A stretch of 24,765 nt of DNA from Deltaproteobacteria bacterium (GCA_016932235.1 JAFGDF010000138.1:1-24765), one strand, 5' to 3'. Counted from the stretch's first letter, positions 1-8,787 are shown. Numbers and translations are program-made. The notes: generated from the letters alone by a model not told the origin.

Positions 1-1
1 A

Positions 2-190
2 TATTGCGGACACAGCGCCTTAATGGGCAATGTAATGAGAGAATGGCAAGATGTTAAATATATATTAGGTTTATTTGGGAAGAGAACAGGAGAAGCGCGA
101 AAGAGAGAAAATGGCAAAAGAAAAAGAATATCAATTGGAAACTTAAGTTATTTTATTATTAACGGTTGTCCCTTTTTTTATATTTGTTAA
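2..190 (+). pseudogene. Remnant of a REP-associated tyrosine transposase (RAYT / IS200-like Y1 family), 3' part
   Basis: A frame open from the left edge reads Y-C-G-H-S-A-L-M-G-N, then R-E-W-Q-D-V and I-L-G-L-F-G-K-R, then G-E-A-R. This follows the segment downstream of the Y1 catalytic domain in TnpA-REP-like transposases, where a GHS/GHA-LMG motif, W-Q-D-x-x-x-V-L and FG-x-x-x-x-x-A-R are usual. After about residue 35 the match fades: the expected Y-R-x-F-V and G-R-R-P-x-L-V-G-G-G parts are absent and the frame runs into the 3' end of the neighbouring metalloprotease gene, stopping at 188-190. The catalytic HUH and Tyr region would lie left of the window. I read it as a truncated, inactive tail. 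The family assignment rests on remembered motif patterns over only about 35 residues. Confidence 0.55.
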
Positions 191-1979
191 ACTGATTCTG
201 GTAGTACTTATTATCCGGTTCCATTGTAAGCGCCAATTTTATTGTCTCCACGGCATTTACAAGATCACCCTTTACGTAATATGCCTCTGCCAGCGTGTCA
301 ATATACATGGGATTTTTTTCAATTTCTACCGCTTTCGCGGCAAGCTCGACCGCCCTTTGGGGATCGATAAGATCCGGATTCTTTGACGTTACGAGGAGCC
401 ATGCAAGATTGTTCAGCGCAACAGCGTGCCCGTCATCGATCCGCAGGATCCTCTCATAAAGATAAACGGCTTCCTCATATCTCTCAAGATTATGATTGAC
501 CATGGCCAGATTCTGGAGCAACTGAATATTGTCAGGATCCTCATCAAGCTCAACGTCTAACATTTTTCCAACCAGCGAATATTCGAAATCCCGCTTTACC
601 TTGCTGAAATTCAGAAAATATCCCAGGCCTATAACGCAAGTGAGAAATATCATAAAAGATGAAATAACAAACCTATTATGCCGTTTTATCAGACCCGGAT
701 CTTTTGAGACTCTCCAGAGACAGTCAACACGCTGTTTGATGCTGAAATGGTGCCAGCTTGGAATTTCCCGACTCCGTCCACTCAATAACCCGATCTTCTC
801 CAGTGAGCTGATAATAGGCCACGGTCTGCCCATCACCTCCGCTGAATATAGATCCGCCTGCCTTTCGAAATTTCGCATGAAAAATCCCATTATAAACCTG
901 AAATAGATGATCATTAAAACAAGCATGGGCATGGATAGAAACAGATAGAGGAGACTAGGAGATTTACAAGTACCCGTCCCGGCAAGCCCCGGGAAAGATG
1001 GGTGGGCGGCGATGAGATAAAAGGGTATATCAAACAGCCCGAGGGCAAGGATCATGTATCCGATGAAGAAAAAAATATAAAAAAGGAGGTGCCGGTATTT
1101 AATATGTCCCACCTCATGCGCTAATACTGCTTTAAGTTCCTCAACTGAAAGTAATTCCATCAGGGAATCCGTTACAAGGATATAACGGAATCTCGGTACA
1201 ACTCCCATTACTCCCGCTGTCATCATACGCCCCTCGAAGGCAGGCCACCTCATTAGACCCCTGTATCGGAAACGCATATCGCGGAGAAACTTTCTCAATT
1301 CATCAAGCTTTTCGGATTTTCCAAAGTGCTCGCAGCCCCACCAGTATTGAATAAAAGGAGGCATAAAGACAACCATAAGGCCAAGAAAAAAAGAGAAAAA
1401 AAATATTTGCCCCACCGGCCTGTTTATTAAGCTATAAGGACCGCCCCACGGACTGACGGCTATCAGATCATATATAAGGGTAAGCGCTAACCACGGGAAC
1501 AGGATGGGAATGTTGAGATGCAGGTTCGATCTGATAAATGATTTTCTTGACAGCTTTGTCTTAAAGATGACCGAATGCGCCGGATGTGCACAATACCATA
1601 TAGTTGCAAGGTACGAGATGAATATAATAAGCGCGATGGAGCCCTGTAAGACAGAAAATTGATTTACGACGGGGATTATCTGCATCCATGATTTAATGTC
1701 AAACAGGTAAATATCGAGACAGAAAAGAAGGATAGCTGTAATTGAGAGCTTCATGATGAGATTATGATACTCACCTGTCAGGCGACCATCATAATTTCCG
1801 CTCCCGGATGTTCTCTTTATAAACCGGTGAAAACTTACTCTGCAGTATCCCAGGAAAATCAGCCAGCATGGAAAAATCATCCCCAGACTGTAAACAGGAG
1901 ATAATAGCTGGCTACTTTTAGGATAATTGATATTAAAGACCAGCAGTACTATTATAAAATAGATAATATTATTAAACAT
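159..1979 (-). CDS. Membrane M48-family zinc metalloprotease with C-terminal TPR region
   Basis: 606 residues. The zinc-protease motif HEVGH lies at 288-292, and the downstream glutamate in N-F-E-R-Q-A-D (E372) is the expected third zinc ligand; both are intact. Hydrophobic segments are visible at about 4-18, 30-48, 76-93, 114-130, 157-175 and 190-212 before the active site, and at about 298-325, 343-368 and 437-458 after it, so this is a polytopic inner-membrane protein. From about 480 to 590 there are TPR-like helical repeats (a YEEAVYLYERIL-type repeat is clearest). The family (HtpX/Ste24/BepA-like) degrades misfolded or surplus membrane or envelope proteins; the TPR part probably recruits substrate. 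It starts with ATG 21 nt after the RNase G stop, with only a weak ribosome-binding site, so it is probably cotranscribed with rng. The exact substrate is unknown. Confidence 0.85.
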   Translation of the reverse strand: MFNNIIYFIIVLLVFNINYPKSSQLLSPVYSLGMIFPCWLIFLGYCRVSFHRFIKRTSGSGNYDGRLTGEYHNLIMKLSITAILLFCLDIYLFDIKSWMQIIPVVNQFSVLQGSIALIIFISYLATIWYCAHPAHSVIFKTKLSRKSFIRSNLHLNIPILFPWLALTLIYDLIAVSPWGGPYSLINRPVGQIFFFSFFLGLMVVFMPPFIQYWWGCEHFGKSEKLDELRKFLRDMRFRYRGLMRWPAFEGRMMTAGVMGVVPRFRYILVTDSLMELLSVEELKAVLAHEVGHIKYRHLLFYIFFFIGYMILALGLFDIPFYLIAAHPSFPGLAGTGTCKSPSLLYLFLSMPMLVLMIIYFRFIMGFFMRNFERQADLYSAEVMGRPWPIISSLEKIGLLSGRSREIPSWHHFSIKQRVDCLWRVSKDPGLIKRHNRFVISSFMIFLTCVIGLGYFLNFSKVKRDFEYSLVGKMLDVELDEDPDNIQLLQNLAMVNHNLERYEEAVYLYERILRIDDGHAVALNNLAWLLVTSKNPDLIDPQRAVELAAKAVEIEKNPMYIDTLAEAYYVKGDLVNAVETIKLALTMEPDNKYYQNQFNKYKKRDNR

Positions 1980-2000
1980 GATGGATCTTTAATAAGTCCA

Positions 2001-3485
2001 TTACGTCTCTTTCTTAAACTCAAGTTTTCCTCCGCCGGGAGTCATCGTGTGATCACTGACAATAACAATATTTGTCTTGTAGCGAGCTTCCAGATCCGCG
2101 AGCTCATGTCTCTTTTTATTTTGTATATAATCCGCCACCTCAGAAGGTAATTTTCCCTGTACCTGCACGATGTTACCCTTTGAAATTCCCATCCATATCC
2201 GGCGCAAGAAGGAAATAGCGGCCGCCTCAACCGAGATTACCAGCCCCCTCCCCTGGCAATGCTCACATATCTTGTAACTTTTGGATTCAATTGATGGGTT
2301 CAACCTTTGCCTTGATAGTTCCATAATGCCGAATTTGGAAATATTGGAGGTATCTGTCTTTGCCCTGTCCTTCTTCAACTCTTCTCGAAGGGCCTTTTCC
2401 ACATCTCTGATGTGCTTACGCTCCTTCATGTCTATGAAATCTATGACAATCAGCCCGCCCAGGTCCCTTAACCGCAGCTGACGTGTAATTTCCACGGCTG
2501 CCTCCATATTGGTTCTAAAGACCATACTCTCGACATCCTTTCCCTTAAACCCACGGCCCGAGTTGACGTCAATGGATATAAGCGCTTCTGTCGTATCAAA
2601 GACTATTGATCCACCGGATTTAAGCGGAACCTGTTTACGGTATATACTCTCAATCTGGGTTTCGATGCTGTAATGATCAAAAATTGGCCTCTTTTCTTTA
2701 TACAGCTTTACTTTTTTATGATCCCGCGGGGAAATAATCTCCATGTATTCTTTGATCTTGTTAAAAGTCTCCTTATCATCCACGACAACTTCGGAGATAT
2801 CACTGGAATATGTATCCCTGATCGTCTTAAGACAGAGATCCTGTTCCTTGTGTATAAGAGACAAGGCCGGAGATTTGGTGACCTTTTCCCTTATATTTTT
2901 CCAGAGCCTCAGAAGCCTGTTGAGATCCTTTGACAGCTCCCTTTTACTCTTCCCGGAAGCAACCGTTCTCACGATATAACCTATCTCATCAGGAATTTTT
3001 AACTGACCAATCACTTTTTTCAGCCTTTGCCGCTCTTCCTCATCCTCTATCTTCCTCGAAATTCCCCTGATGGTGCGTCCTGGAGTCAAGACCAGATATC
3101 GCCCCGCAATGGATATATAAGTGGTGAGCTGCGCGCCTTTCTTTCCAGGCATCTCCTTCGTGACTTCAACAAGTAGTTCCTGCCCCTTTTTAAGCACCTT
3201 TTCAATGGGAGGAAAAGGTTGGCCCTTTGAAGCCTCTTCATTTTCATGAAAATATTCAGGGTGTACGTCATCTATGGATAAAAATCCGTTCCTGGCGCCG
3301 CCGTAGTTTACAAAACATGCCTGAAGGTTAGGCTCCAGACGTTCAATAATCCCCTTATATATATTTCCCTCCTTCTGCTCGGATTTTGAGGTATCAATAT
3401 GGAACCCGTCGAGCAGGCCGTCATTTAAAACAGCGATCCTGTATTCTTCGGAATCCACGGCATTTATTAGCATTTTCTTTGTCAT
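2001..3485 (-). CDS. rng: Ribonuclease G / RNase E-type endoribonuclease
   Basis: 494 residues, the usual length of RNase G and of the RNase E catalytic half. An S1-type RNA-binding domain spans about 35-125 (G-N-I-Y-K-G start, then F-V-N-Y-G, G-F-L-S). The catalytic aspartates are present as D306 in I-S-I-D-V-N and D349 in I-V-I-D-F, 43 residues apart as in E. coli RNase E (D303/D346). The zinc-link CxxC is at C407-C410. There is no long acidic or Arg-rich C-terminal scaffold, which favours RNase G over full RNase E. It cleaves single-stranded AU-rich RNA and in other bacteria matures 16S rRNA 5' ends. An AAGGAAAG element lies about 13 nt before the ATG. It is transcribed away from the large activase gene and precedes the M48 protease gene. 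RNase Y is encoded in the same window. Confidence 0.93.
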   Translation of the reverse strand: MTKKMLINAVDSEEYRIAVLNDGLLDGFHIDTSKSEQKEGNIYKGIIERLEPNLQACFVNYGGARNGFLSIDDVHPEYFHENEEASKGQPFPPIEKVLKKGQELLVEVTKEMPGKKGAQLTTYISIAGRYLVLTPGRTIRGISRKIEDEEERQRLKKVIGQLKIPDEIGYIVRTVASGKSKRELSKDLNRLLRLWKNIREKVTKSPALSLIHKEQDLCLKTIRDTYSSDISEVVVDDKETFNKIKEYMEIISPRDHKKVKLYKEKRPIFDHYSIETQIESIYRKQVPLKSGGSIVFDTTEALISIDVNSGRGFKGKDVESMVFRTNMEAAVEITRQLRLRDLGGLIVIDFIDMKERKHIRDVEKALREELKKDRAKTDTSNISKFGIMELSRQRLNPSIESKSYKICEHCQGRGLVISVEAAAISFLRRIWMGISKGNIVQVQGKLPSEVADYIQNKKRHELADLEARYKTNIVIVSDHTMTPGGGKLEFKKET

Positions 3486-3633
3486 TTTCTGGTTTTCGCT
3501 TTCCTTTTTATCTGATTGAATTTTTACTCTGGTACTCTATACTACCTCTTGTGGAGATCAATAAATTAATATATCATATTCTATTAGACAACAGAAATAT
3601 ACAATTGTATTTAATTTTTAAAGTATAATAAAA
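3486..3633. promoter_or_regulatory. Divergent intergenic region between rng and the fused activase, with a 12-bp palindrome
   Basis: This AT-rich 148-nt stretch must hold the promoters for both directions. A perfect 12-bp palindrome, ATACAATTGTAT, lies at 3599-3610. A TATAAT box is at 3624-3629, only 4 nt before the rightward ATG at 3634, and no Shine-Dalgarno sequence precedes that ATG. No well-spaced -35/-10 pair could be fixed for either direction. The palindrome could be an operator or simply an AT-rich coincidence. Confidence 0.3.
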
Positions 3634-6600
3634 ATGCCGAAATTATTTGATCATAATCAATCTATTCATGACGAATGGCCTTGCAGAATTGGAATTGATA
3701 TCGGGTCCACTACCGCAAAAGTAATCGTGCTTAACGGTAATGACAATATCTTGTTTACTGATTACAGACGCCATGACGCGCTTATCAGCCAAACCCTGAT
3801 GGATATATTCCAGGATCTGTCGGATAAGCTCGGGGACCTGTCCGCTCTGATCAGTATCACCGGTTCAGCAGGAATGGGTATTTCAGAATGGTTATCTATC
3901 CCGTTTATTCAGGAAGTAATCGCCTCTGCTGAGGTGGTTCAAAGATTCTATCCCGATGTAAGGACCCTGCTCGATATTGGAGGCGAGGATTCCAAGCTGA
4001 TATTCTTTAACGATCAGGGACGCGCCGACATTCGAATGAATGGAAATTGCGCAGGCGGTACCGGGGCCTTTATCGATCAGATGGCCACTCTTATTGGTGT
4101 CCCCTGTGAAGATCTGAACCGGCTTGCCGAAGGGCACGAATCCATACATAACATCGCTAGCCGATGCGGTGTCTTCGCGAAAACCGATATACAGGCCCTC
4201 ATGAGTAGGGGTGTTTCACGCCCGGATATTGCCGCCTCCATCTTTCATGCCATCGCGCTCCAGACCATAAGCGCCCTTTCGAAAGGTTTTGTTCCTGAAG
4301 CCAAGGTGCTTTTCATCGGTGGCCCCTTGACTTTTATCCCTATGCTGAGAAAAGTGATGAGGGAGAAGATGGGGCTGAATGAATCTGATGTCCTTGTACC
4401 TGAACACCCGGAGTTCTTTCCGGCGATCGGCGCGGCCATTTCATCAGGCTCAAAAAAATGCAAGCTCACTATTTCGGCTTTTCTTGATATGCTCACAGCC
4501 GGCCGCAGAGAATCCTTCTCTAATGAAGACTACGAATCTCCTTTATTTAATAATATAAATGAATTTACGGAATGGGAAAGGCATCGTTTCGCCCATGTGG
4601 AAACAGTTGATCTTCTCGAACTTGACGGGAAAAGATGCTTCCTGGGCATTGATTCAGGATCCACGACCACAAAAACCGTTTTAATCGATGACATAGGCAG
4701 GATAGGTCTTGAATATTATATCCCCAACAGGGGGGAACACGTATCAGCGGTTCAGGAATGCCTTTCTTATTTCTCGAATAAATTTCGCGAGAACAGGATA
4801 TATCCGAAAATATTGGGAACAGCCGTCACAGGGTACGGGGAAGATCTTATTAAAAAGATCTTCGGCATAGACAGAGGTATTGTGGAAACTTTAGCCCATT
4901 ACAGGGCGGCCCGGCATCTGGTCGATGATGTCAGCTTTATCCTGGACATTGGCGGGCAGGACATGAAGGCCATGTATGTTGAAAATGGTTATATCCGGAA
5001 AATCGAAATAAACGAGGCATGTTCATCCGGATGCGGAACATTTCTGCAGTCTTTTGCCGAAATACTGAATTGCCCGGTTTCAGAATTTTCCGTAAAAGCC
5101 TGCACTTCGTCATCTCCCTGCAATCTTGGTTCCAGGTGTACTGTTTTCATGAACTCAAGGGTAAAGCAGTCTCTGCGGGATGGTGCTGCGATAGAAGACA
5201 TGGCGGCGGGTCTTGCTTATTCTGTAATCCGTAATTGTCTGAATAAAGTATTAAAGATAAAGGACATGTCCACCCTAGGAGAAAAAATTGTAGTGCAGGG
5301 AGGCACTTTTCTGAACCCATCTGTTCACAGGGCATTTGAGAAACTTACGGGGAAAAAGGTCTATTGTCCGGATGTGTCCGGTATTATGGGGGCATTTGGG
5401 TGCGCCCTTTTAGTGAGAGACTCGTATATGGCTCAGGGAAATTCTCCGGAAAAGATACTCGACCTCGATAAGATCGCCAGGGTCGGCAACTGTGCCAAAT
5501 CGTTCATCCATTGCGAAGGCTGCACGAATAGATGCATAGTGACCAAACTGGTTTATGATAATGGCAGCCTCTTTTATTCCGGGAACCGCTGTGAACGTAT
5601 CTTCTCCAACGGTGAGGCTTCATCAAAAAAAGGATACAATCTTGCTGAGTATCAAAGCAAACTCTTGTTCAGCTTTCATAAAAATCCTTCAGGAGAGTCA
5701 AAACTGATTATAGGCATCCCTCGCTCCCTTAATATCTATGAAAACTATCCCTTCTGGTGCACACTCTTTGCGGAACTCGGCGTTGAGGTGCGTCTTTCAT
5801 CACGCTCAAGCGGTACCATCTATGAAAAGGGAGCGGGAACGGTTATGTCCGACAGTATCTGTTTCCCCGCAAAGATGACACATGGACACATAATCGATCT
5901 TATCGGGAAAAAGGTGGACAGGATCTTTTATCCAATTGTGGTTTACGAACAGCACGATCAGAAAGGCTTTAACTGCTATAACTGTCCCATCGTCACGGGG
6001 TATCCAGAAGTAATCAAGAGCGCCATCAATCCGGAAGGCAGATATGGAATCCCTTTTGACACTCCTGTTATATCATTCAGGGATATCTCTTTACTGGAAA
6101 AGATCTGCAGGGAGTATATCGGATCTCTGAAGATCGGCAGAAAAGGATTCAAGGCGGCTTTCAAAAAGGCTCTCAACGCCCAGAAAGAATATAAGACGGC
6201 ATTAAGAAAAAAGGCTGAAGAAACAGTGGCGAAAGCGTCAAGGGACGGGCGAAAGGTCATAATGCTGGTGGGACGGCCATATCATATGGACGGATATATC
6301 AATCATGGAATACCGGATATGCTGGCCAGGATGGGAATGGACGTGATAACAAGTGATTCGACTCCTATAACCTCAGGCCTTGATGATGTTCGCGCATTGA
6401 CACAGTGGGCCTTTTCAAACCGCCTTTATCAAGCCGCCAAGTACACGAATATGCATGATAACATGGAGACAGTTCAACTCAATTCATTCGGTTGCGGCCT
6501 TGATGCCATAGCCACGGATGTATTAGTGGAAATCCTCTCCAAATCAGGGAAAAACCTGACCGTTTTGAGGATCGATGAAATAGACAGCCCGGGTTCAATA

Positions 6601-7947
6601 AGGCTGAGACTCAGAACACTTGTGGAGACTCTCAAAGTTAAAAAGCTTCCGTCCAACATCCCGGGTGTTTCGGAAGATATCGCCCTGCCGATATTCAGAG
6701 AGGAAGACAGACACCGGAAGATTATTGTGCCCTTTTTCTCCAATTTTCATTCGCCATTCGTCAAATCGGCTTTACAAGAAATGGGCTATGATTTTGAAGT
6801 TCTCGATCCTCCAAATAAAGAATCACTGGAAGTCGGGCTGAAATATACAAACAATGAGATATGTTATCCAGCCATTATCGTGGTGGGAGACATCCTCAAG
6901 GCCCTGCAATCAGGCAGATATGACCTCGGGCATGTGGCGGTGGGGATAACCCAGACAGGTGCCCAGTGCCGCGCAAGCAACTACGTCACCCTTATCAAAA
7001 AAGGCCTTCTGGGAGCGGGATTCAGTAACATACCTGTGGTTACCGTTCACTTCAAAAACGATACCCTGAACGATCAACCCGGATTCAGCTTCAGCCGGTA
7101 TAAACTATCAAAGACCGGCCTCTTTAGCCTGGCCTTCGCCGACTCGCTATCTCTGATATATCATCCTGTGCTCGTTCGTGAAGAGAAACCGGGAAGCGCC
7201 TGGAACCTTGTTCAAAAGCATCTTGATCTCTGGTTCCAGGAAAAAGATATGAACCAGGATAAGGCAATCACACATATCGCGGAAGCGGTGAAAGATTTTA
7301 ACAATCTGCCTGTTCATGAAGGTTCCTACCCCCGGATAGGCATCGTCGGGGAGATATATGCCAAATATAACGATTTCTGCAATTATAATGTGGTGTCCTG
7401 GCTTGCCAGGCATGGTGTGGAAGTGGAGATTCCATGCCTCATTAATTTTTTTACCCAGGGATTCATTAACAATATCGTGGATATTAAAGAATACCTTGAT
7501 AAAAGAAATATATTCATACCATTAAATAACCTCGTGCTGGGTATAGTAAACAGGTTCTTAAAACATGTCGATGGGGTGCTCGAAGGGTTTAAATTCTATA
7601 AGCCGTTTCCCGTGATTAAGGATATCGCTGAAAAGGCGTCACGGGTTATTGATCTCGCCAACCAGTTCGGCGAAGGATGGCTAATCCCAGGAGAGGTTCT
7701 CAGCCTTGCTGAAAGAGGAGTGGAAAATATCCTGTGTCTTCAGCCCTTCGGATGTATCGCGAATCAGGTTATCGGCAAAGGGATAGAAAAAAAGTTAAGG
7801 GAACTATCCTCCAATCTGAATATCCTGTTTTTGGACCTGGATGCCAATACAAGCAAGGCCAATTTTTTCAACCGGCTTCATTTTCTCGTTCAAAGCGCGA
7901 GGATAACCGAGGAATTCAATTCTTCCGGCCGGATCAGGTACGCTTAA
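3634..7947 (+). CDS. Giant fused acyl-CoA dehydratase activase-like protein: two HgdC/BadF ATPase modules, DUF2229-like module, COG3581/HgdB-like C-terminus
   Basis: 1437 residues. Module 1 (about 17-272) and module 2 (about 335-600) are ASKHA-fold ATPases of the BadF/BadG/BcrA/BcrD type, each starting with a G-I-D-x-G-S-T-T phosphate-binding loop. Each keeps the two cysteines that hold the interface [4Fe-4S] cluster in HgdC: C139/C178 and C463/C502, both 39 apart as in HgdC. A Cys-rich linker follows (C620, C627, C630, C634, C653). A DUF2229-like module spans about 690-1000 (I-I-G-I-P-R start; C743, C781, C784, C954; V-G-R-P-Y at 879-883). The C-terminal COG3581/HgdB-like module runs from about 1028 with C1077, C1112, I-G-I-V-G-E-I-Y near 1235 and P-F-G-C (C1374). 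By analogy it hydrolyses ATP to push low-potential electrons to a metal-cluster acceptor; the substrate is unknown. It has a poor ribosome-binding site. Its homologue on the other strand is split into two genes. Confidence 0.85.
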   Translation: MPKLFDHNQSIHDEWPCRIGIDIGSTTAKVIVLNGNDNILFTDYRRHDALISQTLMDIFQDLSDKLGDLSALISITGSAGMGISEWLSIPFIQEVIASAEVVQRFYPDVRTLLDIGGEDSKLIFFNDQGRADIRMNGNCAGGTGAFIDQMATLIGVPCEDLNRLAEGHESIHNIASRCGVFAKTDIQALMSRGVSRPDIAASIFHAIALQTISALSKGFVPEAKVLFIGGPLTFIPMLRKVMREKMGLNESDVLVPEHPEFFPAIGAAISSGSKKCKLTISAFLDMLTAGRRESFSNEDYESPLFNNINEFTEWERHRFAHVETVDLLELDGKRCFLGIDSGSTTTKTVLIDDIGRIGLEYYIPNRGEHVSAVQECLSYFSNKFRENRIYPKILGTAVTGYGEDLIKKIFGIDRGIVETLAHYRAARHLVDDVSFILDIGGQDMKAMYVENGYIRKIEINEACSSGCGTFLQSFAEILNCPVSEFSVKACTSSSPCNLGSRCTVFMNSRVKQSLRDGAAIEDMAAGLAYSVIRNCLNKVLKIKDMSTLGEKIVVQGGTFLNPSVHRAFEKLTGKKVYCPDVSGIMGAFGCALLVRDSYMAQGNSPEKILDLDKIARVGNCAKSFIHCEGCTNRCIVTKLVYDNGSLFYSGNRCERIFSNGEASSKKGYNLAEYQSKLLFSFHKNPSGESKLIIGIPRSLNIYENYPFWCTLFAELGVEVRLSSRSSGTIYEKGAGTVMSDSICFPAKMTHGHIIDLIGKKVDRIFYPIVVYEQHDQKGFNCYNCPIVTGYPEVIKSAINPEGRYGIPFDTPVISFRDISLLEKICREYIGSLKIGRKGFKAAFKKALNAQKEYKTALRKKAEETVAKASRDGRKVIMLVGRPYHMDGYINHGIPDMLARMGMDVITSDSTPITSGLDDVRALTQWAFSNRLYQAAKYTNMHDNMETVQLNSFGCGLDAIATDVLVEILSKSGKNLTVLRIDEIDSPGSIRLRLRTLVETLKVKKLPSNIPGVSEDIALPIFREEDRHRKIIVPFFSNFHSPFVKSALQEMGYDFEVLDPPNKESLEVGLKYTNNEICYPAIIVVGDILKALQSGRYDLGHVAVGITQTGAQCRASNYVTLIKKGLLGAGFSNIPVVTVHFKNDTLNDQPGFSFSRYKLSKTGLFSLAFADSLSLIYHPVLVREEKPGSAWNLVQKHLDLWFQEKDMNQDKAITHIAEAVKDFNNLPVHEGSYPRIGIVGEIYAKYNDFCNYNVVSWLARHGVEVEIPCLINFFTQGFINNIVDIKEYLDKRNIFIPLNNLVLGIVNRFLKHVDGVLEGFKFYKPFPVIKDIAEKASRVIDLANQFGEGWLIPGEVLSLAERGVENILCLQPFGCIANQVIGKGIEKKLRELSSNLNILFLDLDANTSKANFFNRLHFLVQSARITEEFNSSGRIRYA

Positions 7948-7977
7948 GTTTTATGGTAAGAGGGAATACCTCGAAAA

Positions 7978-8334
7978 TTGTTCAACGGAAAGAAAAATGG
8001 ATTGAAGATCATGGATATTGGTTGTGGGAGCGGCACCCTGCTAGCGGCATTGCTCGATAGATTTCGAGAAATCGGAAAGGTAAAGGATGTCGATGAAATA
8101 CTGTTAGATGTGTCCTATCGATGCGTGGACGCCTTCCTCATGTGTGAGACAGTCTCCCTGCTCACTCAGCCTAAAGGAATACGCACCGAGTACCATATGC
8201 TGCGTCATCAATGGTACGATCTCATCCGGCAGGCACTTGGCACTCGCTTTGGCTGTCTCTCTGAATCCACCTGCTATTCCGACAAGCACCTTGAGCTTTT
8301 CACAATGCATTTCGGAAAATTGTTGTCGTCATAG
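7978..8334 (+). pseudogene. Possible gene debris starting with a class I methyltransferase motif
   Basis: An open frame of 118 codons begins 30 nt after the fused activase. Its first part reads M-D-I-G-C-G-S-G-T-L-L-A-A-L-L-D, a textbook SAM-binding motif I, followed by D-E-I-L-L-D that could be motif II. After about residue 45 nothing resembles a methyltransferase and no further motif follows; a real enzyme needs at least 180-200 residues. From 8104 to 8310 the opposite strand is also open, for 68 codons with unremarkable codon use and a natural-looking composition, but I do not recognise it. The simplest reading is a scar of truncated genes joined near 8105. I do not claim a functional protein. 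Confidence 0.25.
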
Positions 8335-8469
8335 ATATTAAAACGTCCATAAGAAACTAATGCCAAACCACGCCCATTTCCTGTTCAGGAGCGGTGAATC
8401 GGAAATATCAAAGGTTACGATAATATAAAAGTAGAAAAGAGGGTCATTAAAGTATTTGGAGTCCGTACC
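8335..8469. other. Non-coding gap between converging units
   Basis: About 130 nt between the gene debris and the stop of the small membrane protein gene. I see no terminator hairpin followed by a T-run on either strand and no convincing short gene. Together with the debris it makes up the roughly 520-nt convergent gap between the two activase systems. Confidence 0.4.
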
Positions 8470-8787
8470 CTATACCAGCTTGTCATTATAAAAAAAATAC
8501 CATTCTATGACCGTGTTTTCCAGTTTGTAGTAATGGAAGATATAAAAAACCGTCAGAATAAGCAGGAGGGCAAACAGCACAATGAATACGAATATATCGA
8601 GGACGAGAAAAAGTGTGAGAAAAACCAGAGAGAACAGAATGATAAACATCATCACAATAAGATGAATAAGCCTCTCATGCTGTAAAAAACCAATCTGGGT
8701 AAGATGAAATGACGGAAAGTCCTTATCAAACTCTCCAGTCGCCAACCTGCTGTTATGCTCTTTAATAAATTCAGAAACTCCCCTCAT
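8470..8787 (-). CDS. Small two-span membrane protein coupled to the split activase system
   Basis: 105 residues. A hydrophilic N-terminus of about 38 residues precedes a long hydrophobic stretch from about 39 to 86, enough for two closely packed transmembrane helices, then a short polar tail with aromatic residues (W-Y-F-F-Y). It has no Cys and no recognisable catalytic motif. Its ATG overlaps the stop of the preceding 465-residue gene by 4 nt (ATGA), so translation is almost certainly coupled and it probably works with the activase pair. It could anchor the soluble complex to the membrane or to a membrane electron donor; that is inference from context only. No family is recognised. It is the last gene of the leftward string. 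Confidence 0.7.
   Translation of the reverse strand: MRGVSEFIKEHNSRLATGEFDKDFPSFHLTQIGFLQHERLIHLIVMMFIILFSLVFLTLFLVLDIFVFIVLFALLLILTVFYIFHYYKLENTVIEWYFFYNDKLV

Noticed and set aside
100..158. Short plus-strand frame starting ATGGCAAAAG before the M48 stop
   Set aside because: Only ten codons, and it lies within the decayed transposase tail in another frame.
529..906. Open frame on the plus strand inside the M48 protease gene
   Set aside because: It is antisense to a gene with intact catalytic motifs and its product has no recognisable pattern.
8108..8341. Plus-strand frame of 77 codons in the convergent gap, Ser/Cys-rich
   Set aside because: It looks like the shadow of the opposite-strand frame at 8104-8310, has an unusual composition and no motif.
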